Of a stretch of DNA of 51,565 bases, positions 37,137 through 47,100 are shown in pieces. The notes below the pieces were generated by a model. It saw only the letters and a program-made list of their open reading frames with translations. It was not told where the DNA came from and did not search any database. Every line of letters begins with the position of its first letter. The stretch's first letter is position 1. Made by a program: the position numbers and the translations under genes. The DNA is taken from the NCBI GenBank assembly GCA_947498325.1, contig CANMKE010000035.1:1-51565 (forward strand), in the 5' to 3' direction. The stretch is from an uncultured Persicobacter sp. Its GTDB lineage: Bacteria > Bacteroidota > Bacteroidia > Cytophagales > Cyclobacteriaceae.

Positions 37137-37280
37137 GCCCAAAAATTCCTCAATACCCATTATTTTCCCCCTTCCACAAGCACTTTAAGGCACTTGCCAA
37201 CCTTCGGGCAGTATTCTTTAAAAAAGGACAAACTTGCAGGTTTTTTTTCGTAAAAAAGTAGACGATATAACTTTTTTCGA

Positions 37281-38990
37281 ATGACCAGAACCAAAAATTT
37301 GTGGCGGGAAATATCCATGCTTCTTGGCATCTCACCAGAGGTAAGTTATGAAGAGCGAATGCTGAATATTATTGGCAGTGTTTTGTTGCTTCTTTCGACT
37401 TCCAATGTAATGTTTTTTGAATCCCTCGGATTGCCTTTTCCCATGCGCTATGCCATGATTCTAAACGTGCCACTTTCAATATTGGTGCTTTATTTTAATC
37501 GACGGCTGAAGCGGTTTGGACTCGCCCTGATCGCCCTGTTTTTTATTCAAATCAATTTGGGAATCAGTGAATGGGTTTTCCTTGGCGGCATGCAGGGCAC
37601 TTTCCCTTTTCTTTTTATTGTTTCTCAGGTGATGAACTTCAGTGTTGTCAAACACCAATGGCAGTGGCCTTATTTGTTTGCGAGCCTACTGATGGTGGTC
37701 ATTATTGGTGTGGTACGTTCGATGGAAGTGGTACCTGTGGTCGTTCCTGACCATGTAGATGAAATACGTTTTGGGCAGTTCGTTACTGTTTTTATTGTTA
37801 CTTCCGCCTGCCTTGTTTCGCTGCGGAAGGCCGAACATGCCAAGCGGCAACAGCTTGCGGATAATTATGTCTTTCAGCAACACCTGCAGCAAGCTCTGGA
37901 GCAGGATTCCTTTTTGGTATCTTTAATGAAAAAGCGAGGACAAACGGTGGTCAGTTATATCAGCGATTCCATTCACTATCATTTTCCAAATCAGACCGTC
38001 GAACAGATCAAGCAAATGGTGCTGGGATTTTCAGCCGTTAAATTATTGGATGGGCAAGTGGTAGCGCAACAGGAAGAGGAGGTGGTGCTGGGCACGAAAA
38101 AGAGATATTTCAAGATTATCCATCAGCAAATTCAGGGTACCCTCAACCTGATTGTTCAGGACATTACACCCCTGCGCAAACAAGAGGAAGGCCTGCGGGT
38201 AGCTTTGGCCAAAGAGCTGGAGTTGAATAAAATGAAAAGTGAGTTTATTTCGATGGTATCACATCAGTTTAGAACACCACTGACGACCATTCACAGTGCA
38301 ACAGAATTACTGAAACTTTATGCTTCAGCAGGCTCAAGGCGCGATTTTATGCGGATGGGCTCTGCGAAAATATCACAGGTTCAGGAGTCGGTCGTGGGGC
38401 TGACGGCCATTATGGAGCGTCTGCTTGACTTTGGGAAAATTGAAGCGGGGGAGATGCGACTACAAATTAATGAATTAGATATGGTGGAATTGGTAACCAA
38501 GGTGATCGATCAGCAAAAGAAAATTTATCCTGAACGCTCCCTGCTTTTCACCTGTATTGGGCAACCGAAACCCGTGCCTGTGGATCGCTACCTTTTCAAA
38601 CATATATTCGGTAACCTGATCAATAATGCCATGAAATACTCCGATGAGGATTCGACTGTAGAGGTGTTTTTGTTCTTTCATGAGGAGTCCTACACGATTT
38701 ATGTCTGTGATCGTGGTATAGGCATATCGCAGGAAGAAATAGGTCATCTGTTTACCCCCTTTTTTCGGGCGAAGAATGCGGAAAACCATAAAGGAACAGG
38801 CATTGGGTTGGCTTTTGTCAAGCATTTTGTGGAGATGAACCAGGGGGAGATTTTTGTCAGCAGTAGGCTTGGCGTAGGAACATCTTTTGCTTTGGTGATG
38901 CCTTATCGGTTAAAAGAGGAATTGGATGCCGATAAGGGTGCTGCCCATGAAGATGAAAGTCAGGTGATTGGGCAGGGTGAGGTCGTTTAA
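37281..38990 (+). CDS. Orphan membrane sensor histidine kinase
   Basis: 569 residues. Several membrane helices (about 28-185) with short loops and no large periplasmic domain, so the signal is probably sensed in or near the membrane; then a PAS-like linker (about 205-300) and a kinase core. H-box SMVSHQFRTPLTTI gives His328; N-box IFGNLINNAMKYS; G1 VCDRGIGIS; F-box FTPFFRA; G2 KGTGIGLAF. The core looks catalytically complete. No response regulator is next to it, so its partner is elsewhere. Convergent with the MarR gene, 24 bases apart. Confidence 0.92.
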   Translation: MTRTKNLWREISMLLGISPEVSYEERMLNIIGSVLLLLSTSNVMFFESLGLPFPMRYAMILNVPLSILVLYFNRRLKRFGLALIALFFIQINLGISEWVFLGGMQGTFPFLFIVSQVMNFSVVKHQWQWPYLFASLLMVVIIGVVRSMEVVPVVVPDHVDEIRFGQFVTVFIVTSACLVSLRKAEHAKRQQLADNYVFQQHLQQALEQDSFLVSLMKKRGQTVVSYISDSIHYHFPNQTVEQIKQMVLGFSAVKLLDGQVVAQQEEEVVLGTKKRYFKIIHQQIQGTLNLIVQDITPLRKQEEGLRVALAKELELNKMKSEFISMVSHQFRTPLTTIHSATELLKLYASAGSRRDFMRMGSAKISQVQESVVGLTAIMERLLDFGKIEAGEMRLQINELDMVELVTKVIDQQKKIYPERSLLFTCIGQPKPVPVDRYLFKHIFGNLINNAMKYSDEDSTVEVFLFFHEESYTIYVCDRGIGISQEEIGHLFTPFFRAKNAENHKGTGIGLAFVKHFVEMNQGEIFVSSRLGVGTSFALVMPYRLKEELDADKGAAHEDESQVIGQGEVV

Positions 38991-39014
38991 AGGGTCAGTA
39001 TAAGTTGGCGCTTG

Positions 39015-39461
39015 TCAGCTTCTTACTTTGTCCAATAAATCGGAGAGTAAGATGGCTTCCTCTTCTGTGATGTTAATGCGCTGATCAGAGCGTTTCATTT
39101 TAATATCTATTTTCCCCAGGGTTTTCAGGCCTTTTTCTGAAATATTGATATGAAATATGCGTCGGTCATCTGCGCATTGCAGCCGCTCAATCATCTTTTT
39201 TTTCTCCAAAGTTCCAAGCAGGCGGGTCATGTTTGGGGTTTTGTCGAGCATCCGAGCTTTAATTTCCTGCACAGGTAAACTGTCAGGCATTGACCCTCGC
39301 AATATCCGCAATACATTGAACTGAGAAATGGTCAGGTCGAAGGGTTTCAGTTCCTCGGCCGTGTGTGCATTCCACCAATTGGCGGTGAAAATCACATTCA
39401 GCATGGCCTTCATCTTTTGGCTTCTGAATTTTTTTGATTTTATCTCTTTTTCAATGCTCAT
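39015..39461 (-). CDS. MarR-family transcriptional regulator
   Basis: 148-residue winged-helix dimer. Helix-turn-helix around 60-85 (VQEIKARMLDKTPNMTRLLGTLEKKKMIER) and wing QCADDRRIFHINISEKG with the family DxR pattern. The start codon lies 22 bases from a perfect 9+2+9 palindrome in the divergent promoter region, so autoregulation and control of the C69 dipeptidase gene are likely. Ligand unknown. Confidence 0.92.
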   Translation of the reverse strand: MSIEKEIKSKKFRSQKMKAMLNVIFTANWWNAHTAEELKPFDLTISQFNVLRILRGSMPDSLPVQEIKARMLDKTPNMTRLLGTLEKKKMIERLQCADDRRIFHINISEKGLKTLGKIDIKMKRSDQRINITEEEAILLSDLLDKVRS

Positions 39462-39482
39462 GATCCCTGTTTTCTATTTTCA

Positions 39483-39502
39483 TTACTTTACGTGTAAAGT
39501 AA
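39483..39502. promoter_or_regulatory. Probable MarR operator palindrome
   Basis: TTACTTTAC and GTAAAGTAA are perfect reverse complements separated by GT. It lies between the divergent MarR and C69 dipeptidase genes, 22 bases upstream of the MarR ATG. Size and spacing fit MarR-dimer sites. Confidence 0.75.
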
Positions 39503-39594
39503 AATTGATGTTTCGATTTCATTATATTTTATTGGGGGTTTGGTTAAATTGCCACTCCCGTTATAATTGGGGGATTTTTTGAAAATTATAGTTT

Positions 39595-41250
39595 ATGATG
39601 AAGAAACGCTTAATTGCCCTAACCATGGTATTGTTGGTTTTTGGGCAGATGAGTGCAGAAGCCTGCACCAACCTATTGATTAGTAAAGGAGCTTCCAAGG
39701 ATGGCTCCACGATGATTACCTATGCGGCCGATTCCCATGTTTTATATGGGGAGCTGTACCATTGGCCTGCGGCGGATCACCCTGCCGGAACCATGCTTCA
39801 GGTGCGGGAATGGGACACAGGTAAAATATTGGGGGAAATTCCTCAAGTGGCGCATACTTATAATGTTACTGGTAACATGAACGAGCATCAGCTGGCCATT
39901 GCAGAAACCACTTTCGGGGGGAGAAAATCCTTGCGTGACCCACAGGGGATTATGGATTACGGTTCGTTGATTTATATCACGCTTCAGCGGGCAAAAACGG
40001 CACAGGAAGCTATCACGGTAATGACCGACCTGGTGGAAAAATATGGGTATTACTCGAGTGGGGAGTCCTTTTCCATTGCCGATAAAAATGAAGTATGGGT
40101 GCTTGAAATGATTTCCAAAGGAATGGTGGAAAAAGGCGCTGTTTGGGTGGCACAACGTATTCCAGACGGCTATATTTCGGCGCATGCCAATCAGGCGCGA
40201 ATCACAAAGATCAATTTTAATGAGCCGGAGAATTTCCGCTATTCATCAGATGTCGTGTCATTTGCCCGTGCGCAAAAATTCTTCGAAGGCAAAGACAAGC
40301 ATTTTGATTTTTCGGCAGCTTATGCTCCCCTTGATTTTGGTGCGGTGCGCTTTTGTGATGCGCGGGCATGGAGTATTTTCAACCGAGTAAATCCAACTTT
40401 TGGTAAAAAATATGAGGCCTATGCCATGGGAGATCTTACAAAAAAGCGGATGCCTTTATATGTCAAGCCAGATCATCAACTGACGGTGAAAGATGCCATG
40501 GAATTAATGCGTGACCATTATGAAGGCACGCCGATGGACATGACCAAAGATGTTGGAGCGGGGCCGTCGGCCTGTCCGTATCGTTGGCGTCCGCTCACTT
40601 GGGAATCGGAAGGGAAGACGTATTTCAATGAACGGGCGATTTCTACGCAGCAAACAGGATTTTCTTTTGTTGCGCAATGCCGAGACTGGATGCCCGATGT
40701 CCTCGGAGGGATTTTATGGTTCGGTGTTGATGACACCTACTCGACTTGCTACACCCCAATTTACAGTGCGGCGACTCAGGTACCGTCGTCTTTTGCAAAT
40801 GGCAATATGTTGACCTACTCCGACGATGCTGCTTTTTGGGTATTCAATCGGGTGACCAACCTGGCTTATATGCGTTATGATGAAATTATTAAGGATATTC
40901 GGAAAAAGCAGACCACGCTTGAGGCGAAATACATTCGCACTGTAAAAGCGATTGATGTGGCGGCAAAAGAACTTTATCAGGAAAACCCTGCTGACGCCAT
41001 TGAGTTTGTTACTGACTTTTCAGTGGATAATGCCAATAAAATGGTTGAGCAGTGGCGTGAGCTTGAAAAATACCTTTGGGTAAAATACCTCGACGGAAAT
41101 ATTAAAGTGGAGGAAAATGGGAAGTTCAAATATAACCCTTCAGGCCTGATGCCTGTTTCTCCAAAGAATAAACCGTATTCGGAGGAGTACAGAAAGAAAA
41201 TTGTTCAGGATACAGGTGACCGACTGCTTGAGCCTGCCGCAGTACAATAG
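39595..41250 (+). CDS. Exported C69-family dipeptidase
   Basis: 551 residues, Ntn-hydrolase fold. After a signal peptide (1-23), Cys24 in AEACTNLLISKGAS is the expected nucleophile exposed by processing. Further family blocks: DGSTMITYAADSH, NEHQLAIAETTFGGR, YGYYSSGESFSIAD, ACPYRWRPL. Should cleave dipeptides with broad specificity outside the cytoplasm. Two ATGs (39595 and 39598) serve equally. Divergent from the MarR regulator, across its operator; followed 43 bases later by the META lipoprotein gene on the same strand, so these two may be co-transcribed. Confidence 0.9.
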   Translation: MMKKRLIALTMVLLVFGQMSAEACTNLLISKGASKDGSTMITYAADSHVLYGELYHWPAADHPAGTMLQVREWDTGKILGEIPQVAHTYNVTGNMNEHQLAIAETTFGGRKSLRDPQGIMDYGSLIYITLQRAKTAQEAITVMTDLVEKYGYYSSGESFSIADKNEVWVLEMISKGMVEKGAVWVAQRIPDGYISAHANQARITKINFNEPENFRYSSDVVSFARAQKFFEGKDKHFDFSAAYAPLDFGAVRFCDARAWSIFNRVNPTFGKKYEAYAMGDLTKKRMPLYVKPDHQLTVKDAMELMRDHYEGTPMDMTKDVGAGPSACPYRWRPLTWESEGKTYFNERAISTQQTGFSFVAQCRDWMPDVLGGILWFGVDDTYSTCYTPIYSAATQVPSSFANGNMLTYSDDAAFWVFNRVTNLAYMRYDEIIKDIRKKQTTLEAKYIRTVKAIDVAAKELYQENPADAIEFVTDFSVDNANKMVEQWRELEKYLWVKYLDGNIKVEENGKFKYNPSGLMPVSPKNKPYSEEYRKKIVQDTGDRLLEPAAVQ

Positions 41251-41293
41251 TGCTTTTCAATATTTAATGATACTTCAACATAAATGATGTAAT

Positions 41294-41944
41294 ATGCTTA
41301 AAAATGGTCTTTTAATATTAGTGATTTCCCTGTTCAGTTTTTCCTGCAAAAGCAGTAAAGAGGCGCTGGAGGAAAACATCATCAATTTGAAAGTGGCCCC
41401 CTTTCAGGTTGCGTGTATGGGAGTCAGTGAACGGGAGTGTATGGTTGTGCAGAAAGACACTGCGGACTTCAGCCTTTTTTACAGTGGAATCGAGGGGTTT
41501 GATTTTCAGGAAGGCAAGGCCTATCAGTTAACCGTGGCGGTGGAACAGGTGCCAAACCCGCCAGCTGATGGTAGCAGCCTGCGGTATATTCTTAGAAGCA
41601 GTAAGGAGATTGCTGTGGCTAAAACGCTCGAAGGAAGTGCCTGGCAAGTGACCAAAATAGCTGGGGAACAGATGCCTTCTGCAGCGGCCCTGACCCTTGA
41701 GTTCAAGGAAGGGAAAGTCAGTGGATTTTCTGGCTGTAACCGCTTTTTTGGGCAGGCGGAAATCATGGATGGCCTTCAGCTTAAAATGGGACCACTTGCT
41801 GGAACCCGCAAATTTTGTGAAGGACAGATGAAGCAGGAGCAAATGATGATGGATGCGCTGAATAAGGCAGATCATTTTTGGGCAACAGGCGATTCGCTGA
41901 TGCTCTTTGAAGGTAATCAACTTTTATTGGAGGCCGTGAAATAG
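41294..41944 (+). CDS. Lipoprotein with DUF4377 and META (HslJ-like) domains
   Basis: 216 residues. Lipobox SFSCKS (Cys18). The first half matches DUF4377 (CMGVSERECMVV ... FYSGIEGFDFQEGKAYQLTV); the second is a META/HslJ domain (LEGSAWQVTKIAGEQMP ... GKVSGFSGCNRFFGQAEI ... MGPLAGTRKFC). Such pairs are common in bacterial envelope proteins of unknown, possibly stress-related function. Probably co-transcribed with the dipeptidase gene. Confidence 0.88.
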   Translation: MLKNGLLILVISLFSFSCKSSKEALEENIINLKVAPFQVACMGVSERECMVVQKDTADFSLFYSGIEGFDFQEGKAYQLTVAVEQVPNPPADGSSLRYILRSSKEIAVAKTLEGSAWQVTKIAGEQMPSAAALTLEFKEGKVSGFSGCNRFFGQAEIMDGLQLKMGPLAGTRKFCEGQMKQEQMMMDALNKADHFWATGDSLMLFEGNQLLLEAVK

Positions 41945-41994
41945 GTCATCACTGATGATTGATGATCTGAAATTAGATGGAGATTAAATGAATT

Positions 41995-42028
41995 AGGCTG
42001 GTGCTTTTATGGGTGCTGGCCTTTTTTT
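41995..42028 (+). terminator. Intrinsic terminator after the META lipoprotein
   Basis: A ten-pair stem with several G-U pairs (41995-42004 with 42013-42022) followed by seven T. Confidence 0.7.
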
Positions 42029-42162
42029 GTGAATGAGCGTGTTGTGAATGAATGATTTAAGATGTGATTAGAATAAAATTTGTAATAAAGTCAGGCGTCG
42101 AATGAGGTAAAACGGTTTGAATTGCACTTATGTAATTGTAAACATCATCAAGATACAAGAAC

Positions 42163-43266
42163 ATGAGTAACGAATTTAAATTGCCCGCAATTTCAGCATT
42201 AGCAGGAAGTACTCCGGCAAACCTTTCACGGGTGGTTGCGGGAAGGTCAATTGCCTCGGATTACAAAACAAGGTTGGCAGGAACCAAGGTGGTAAGCCGC
42301 CTGACGAGCCCTATTGCTAAACTTGAGGCTATCCGAAATGCCGAGCAAATTGAGGCGGTGAAATTTCATAAAGCTCCTGTTTTTATTTTGGGCCACTGGC
42401 GGAGCGGTACCACGCATTTACACAACCTGATGTGTCAGGATCCGCAGTTTGGTTACGTTACCACCTATCAGGGGGTGTTTCCCAACGCTTTACTTTCGGG
42501 CCAATGGCTGATGAAAAGCTTTATGAACATGGCCATGCCCAAGAAAAGGGCAACAGACAATGTGGAGCTTAATGTGAACTTCCCGCAGGAAGAGGAATTT
42601 GCCCTGGGGAATATGTGTCCGCACAGCTTTTATAACTTTTGGTATTTCCCGCAGAACATGCAGGAATATGCAGATCGTTATCTTTTGTTCAAAGGGATCG
42701 ACATTGCGGACTATCAGGAGTGGAAAATTCAGTACGATCAGCTTGTGCGCAAGGCCATGATCAATACGAACGGTGAGCGGTTTATTTCAAAAAATCCACC
42801 GCATACATCACGCATCAAGGCGCTGCTGGAACTTTACCCCAATGCCAAGTTTATTCATATTGCCCGTAACCCATATACGGTTTTTGAATCGACGGTCAAG
42901 TTCTTTATGGCGACGATCGAACCACTGAAGTTTCAGGACATCAGCAAGGAGGAAATGGAAGAAAATATCCTGTCGATTTATGCCAAAATGTATGATCAGT
43001 ACGAAGCACAAAAAGCACTGATTCCTGAAGGTAATCTGGTAGAGATCCGTTTTGAGGATCTCGAAAAGGACAATATGGGGATGCTTGAGCAGATTTACCA
43101 AAAGCTGGACCTGGGTGATTTCGAAAAAGTGTCGGCGGAATTTCAGCAATATGTGGATGCGCACTCAGGTTACAAAAAGAATCAATATAACTATGCTCAG
43201 AATACCCTTGATAAGGTAAGCAGCAGATGGTCGAAATATTTTAAACGTTGGGGATATGAACTTTAA
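42163..43266 (+). CDS. Sulfotransferase family protein
   Basis: 367-residue PAPS-dependent transferase fold. The 5'-phosphosulfate loop is GHWRSGTTH (77-85), preceded by a beta strand (PVFIL); the 3'-phosphate site is ARNPYTVFES (Arg235, Ser243). No signal peptide, so cytosolic. Likely moves sulfate to a sugar, lipid or other small acceptor; acceptor unknown. Overlaps the next gene by 11 bases, indicating co-expression with the YtfJ-like protein. No PAPS synthesis genes (CysC, CysD or CysN) are nearby. Confidence 0.88.
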   Translation: MSNEFKLPAISALAGSTPANLSRVVAGRSIASDYKTRLAGTKVVSRLTSPIAKLEAIRNAEQIEAVKFHKAPVFILGHWRSGTTHLHNLMCQDPQFGYVTTYQGVFPNALLSGQWLMKSFMNMAMPKKRATDNVELNVNFPQEEEFALGNMCPHSFYNFWYFPQNMQEYADRYLLFKGIDIADYQEWKIQYDQLVRKAMINTNGERFISKNPPHTSRIKALLELYPNAKFIHIARNPYTVFESTVKFFMATIEPLKFQDISKEEMEENILSIYAKMYDQYEAQKALIPEGNLVEIRFEDLEKDNMGMLEQIYQKLDLGDFEKVSAEFQQYVDAHSGYKKNQYNYAQNTLDKVSSRWSKYFKRWGYEL

Positions 43267-43843
43267 TTTGAAAAGCGGTAAAATGCTTATTATTCTGATG
43301 TTGATGGTGGTGGCACGAAATGTTTATGCGGCCCACCCTAATGAACCGATAAAGTCCACATTACAAACAGGCGATGTGGTTGCAAATGTAGAAATTCGTG
43401 ATTCCAAAGATGCCCCGGTGATGCTTCCAGGATTTGGAGATCAATATTTGTTGCTGTTTTACTCTGACCCCGAGGTGCCGAAACGCAACAGTTACTTTAT
43501 TGAGCAGATGAAAACCGAGCGCTTCAATGACAGGGAGAATTTCCTGAGCTATGGAATTGTGAATTTGAAGGATGCCCGTTTTTATCCCAATAACCTGGTA
43601 CGGATGGGTATCCGCAGGGAGGAGAAAAAATATGAAGATCAGCAGGTGAAAATTTATACTGACCCTTCGCATATCGTGAAATCTGCCTGGAATCTTGGAG
43701 AGGTGGACAACGAGTTTGCCGTCATTTTTCTTGACAAATCAGGCGAGGTGCTATTTTATCAGGCCGAGGAGTTGAGTAATCGGGAGGCTGATAACCTTAT
43801 CCGATTAATTTATAAAACACTGGGAGAGGATATGTTAGAATAA
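43256..43843 (+). CDS. YtfJ-like periplasmic protein with thioredoxin-like fold
   Basis: 195 residues with a signal peptide (to about 25, ending VYAAH); an alternative ATG at 43283 also leaves a signal peptide. The pattern RNSYFIEQMKTERF ... IVNLKDARF ... KIYTDPSHIVKSAWNLGEVDNEFAVIFLDKSGEV matches YtfJ/HI0045 proteins in order and spacing. No CxxC, so not a classical thiol oxidoreductase. Starts inside the sulfotransferase gene, so translationally coupled. Confidence 0.72.
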   Translation: MNFNLKSGKMLIILMLMVVARNVYAAHPNEPIKSTLQTGDVVANVEIRDSKDAPVMLPGFGDQYLLLFYSDPEVPKRNSYFIEQMKTERFNDRENFLSYGIVNLKDARFYPNNLVRMGIRREEKKYEDQQVKIYTDPSHIVKSAWNLGEVDNEFAVIFLDKSGEVLFYQAEELSNREADNLIRLIYKTLGEDMLE

Positions 43844-43917
43844 AGTTTGCTCATAGTTATATCAAAAATCATCTTTTATAATGGAAAACTAATATCAAAC
43901 TGTTATTTTTAGATATT

Positions 43918-44064
43918 ATGGTTTTAAAGTTAATACAGAAAAATAAAGGAATCCTCTGGCTGATCGTTCTATTGTCCTTGATATGGTATATGGACTGGCA
44001 ACAAGAAATGAGTGATTTCATGGAGGCGATGCATGACGGATTTTTGATGTTCAGCAAAGATTAA
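43918..44064 (+). CDS. Small single-helix membrane protein, 48 residues
   Basis: ATG at 43918. Basic N-terminus (VLKLIQKNKG), one hydrophobic helix (ILWLIVLLSLIWYMDW) and an acidic, Met-rich tail (MSDFMEAMHDG). The layout is typical of small inner-membrane proteins. It follows the YtfJ-like gene by 74 bases and precedes the terminator at 44118, so it could be the last cistron of the sulfotransferase row. No family recognised. Confidence 0.5.
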   Translation: MVLKLIQKNKGILWLIVLLSLIWYMDWQQEMSDFMEAMHDGFLMFSKD

Positions 44065-44117
44065 GCCCCCAAGAAGTTTTCTATAATATACTGCTTCCCA
44101 CAGAAGGGAAGACCAAA

Positions 44118-44145
44118 AAAAGCTCCTTTGTATAAAGGAGCTTTT
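44118..44145. terminator. Terminator between the 48-residue gene and GH92, usable both ways
   Basis: Perfect 12-base stem (44118-44129 with 44134-44145), GTAT loop, A-run on the left and T-run on the right, so it can end both the plus-strand row and the minus-strand mannosidase transcript. Confidence 0.85.
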
Positions 44146-44168
44146 GGTGTATCAGCGAATGCGGTATT

Positions 44169-47100
44169 TTATTTCATCAGTCCCTGAGACTCGATCACAA
44201 TTTCATCAGCGAACAACCAGCTTTCATTCCCAAAACCTGGGTGCCACTCTGGCAGTTTGCCCGCGGTTTCTGCAATCACGCGGATGTATCGGGTCTGTTG
44301 TTCTACATTTATGCTGAAAAGATGTTTGCCGATCGGCTGATGTGCTGAAGGTACAGGCAGGCTTTGTGTGCCTGCAAGTTTCCAGTTTTTGCCATCGTCA
44401 GCATAAAGCACCTTATAGCTTTTTGGGAGGAACACCCATGAGGAGGTATTCAGTAAAAAGTTAGTGTTCACTTTTCCAACATTTTGAACGGCCCCCAGAT
44501 CAATGGTAGCCTCAAGCTGATGCCCACTAAAACCACTCCATTTGCCATCTCGCAAATTATCGGAGGCATAGGTACCATCCAGAAGTGCCCAATGGCCAGG
44601 GTTGTAAGTTTTGCTGGTCGGTGGGTTTTTCAGTGTCAATCTCGGGAACTGTCGGTCTTTTTCATGGTAAAATGCTTTAGAAAAATGAGCCGTCATCACA
44701 GGGCTGTCCGCCCATTGGTCTTTGACACATTTTGCCTTCAGAACCGTTGTTGCGGTCAGGTGAATGGGCAATTGGTACTTTTTAGAATGAATGGTCGGTT
44801 CACTGCCATCAAGGGTATAATAAATCGTGGCCCCATCAACAAAACTGTTCAGTTCCACTTTCAGTTCCGATGCGAAAATCCGCTGATCTGAGCGGGTATG
44901 TGGCATAAATAAAGTGTTGCTGCGTGTTAAAGTACCTTCATAGTCATGAACGATATCGCTTTTCGGCGCCTCATTGAACCAGTCAGCAGCCTGATTGCCC
45001 ATTTCGAAAGTCAGTGTACCGCCTGCGGTAATGGTAGCGTAATCGATGTACGACTTACGGTAAGGTTTGCCGTTCAGTTTTGCCGATTGAATGTAAACAT
45101 TTTTTGCACTGTTATGCTTGGCTACTACTGTAAAGGACTTGCCATTTTCCAGCTTGATGTTGGCTTCTTCAAAAACTGGCGAACCGATAATGAATCGCCC
45201 GCTGGCAGGGTTTACAGGGTAAAGCCCCATGGCTGATAAATTGTACCAGGCCGACATCTGTCCGCAATCTTCGTTGCCAGAAAGGCCATCTGCCTGATTG
45301 CTGTATTGCTCGGCCATGATTTTACGCACCCAGAATTGTGTTTTTGATGGGGCATCGACAAAATTGTACAGATAAGCTACGTGGTGGCTTGGCTCATTGC
45401 CATGGGCATATTGCCCGATCAGACCAGTAACGTCATGGGCATGTTCATTGTCATTTACCGCTTCCTGCGTCCACATCCGGTCCAGTTTATCTTCAAACTT
45501 CTGGGCGCCGCCATAAAGTTTGATCAGGCCATTGATGTCTTGTGGAGCAAAAAAGGTATAATGCCATGCATTGCCTTCGGTATATTCGCCAGAGCCAAGT
45601 AAGCTGATGGCCATAGGGTTAAAGTCTTTTACCCAAACGCCTGCTTCGTTACGCCCACGGATAAAACCTGTGGAGGCATCAAAAAGATTTTGATAGTTCA
45701 GCGCGCGTTTTGTGAAGGTCTGGTAATCGTCCATTTTCCCGAGTTTTTTGGCCACCTGTGCGATACACCAGTCATCGTAGGCATACTCCACGGTTTTCGA
45801 CACCGAGTTGGGTTCTTTATCATAAGGAATATAGCCCAACGATTGTACATATTTCAGTCCGCGGTCGGTTTTCATGGCAGCAGCTTTCATGGCCTCAAAA
45901 GCCTTTTCAGCATCAATGGCAGTATTGCCTTTCAGAATTTCATCAGCAATAACAGGTACGGCATGGTAGCCGATCATGGTGCCCGTTTCGTTGCTGGCAA
46001 GTTCCCAGATCGGTAAGGCGCCGCTGTGGTCATATTTACTGATCATTGATTTTACAAAATCCGTATTGCGGGAAGGTTCCGTAAGGGCGTACCAGGGGTG
46101 CGCGGCGCGGAAGGTATCCCACAGGGAGAATAAAGTGTAGTGGGTATAATCTTTGGCGGTATAGATCTTCTTGTCCATGCCTCGATATTGGCCGTCCACG
46201 TCCATGGCAATATTGGGGTGCATCATGGTGTGGTAAGCGGCGGTATAAAAGATGGTTTTTTGGTCTTCACTGCCACCTTTTACCGTTGTGCGTGCAAGGG
46301 CATCCTGCCACTGCTGCTGACTTTGATTTTTCACCGCATTGAAATCCCATCCGTTATTTTCTGCGGAAAGGTTTTTCATGGCTCCTTCAATACTTACCTG
46401 AGAGAGCGCTACTTTGGCCAATAGGGGTTTGTCTGAAGGGCTGAACTCAAAAATGGCTTTGGCGTATTTCCCTTCAATTTGCTTTTGTTCTCCAATGTTT
46501 TTTCCATCGTTGGTCAGGAAGTGGGTGATGGGCTGATTGAATTCCAGCACAAAATACACATACTGATCCTGTGCCCAACCTTGCGAACGGCGCAAACCTA
46601 CCACCTGATGATCTGAATTGATCTTGAGCGTTAACGCTCTTGGATTGTCGCCCACTCCATGTACCAAATCAAGGATCACTTTTCTTTCCGCCCCCTCAGG
46701 GAAGGTGTATTGGTGAAAACCCGTGCGGGCTGTTGCCGTCAGGGCAACATCAATGTGATGGTCTTTAAGCTTGACCTCATAAAAGCCTGCTTCTGCGTGT
46801 TCGTCCTCATGACTGAAACGTGAACGGTAACCTGCGTCAGGTTGTGCTTTGGTTCCTGCTTCCCAAAGGTTTTTTCCAGTGAAGGGCATCAGCATAATAT
46901 CGCCATAATCGCCACCGCCTGTACCACTCAGATGGGTATGTGAAAAACCCATAATACTGCTGTCGGAATAGTGATACCCTGAGCACCAGTCCCAGCCCTC
47001 TATGCCTGTGTCAGGGCTTAGCTGAACCATACCGTGGGGTGTTGTTGCGCCAGGGAAAGTATGACCGTGTCCGCCGGTACCAATCATAGGATTTACCTGG

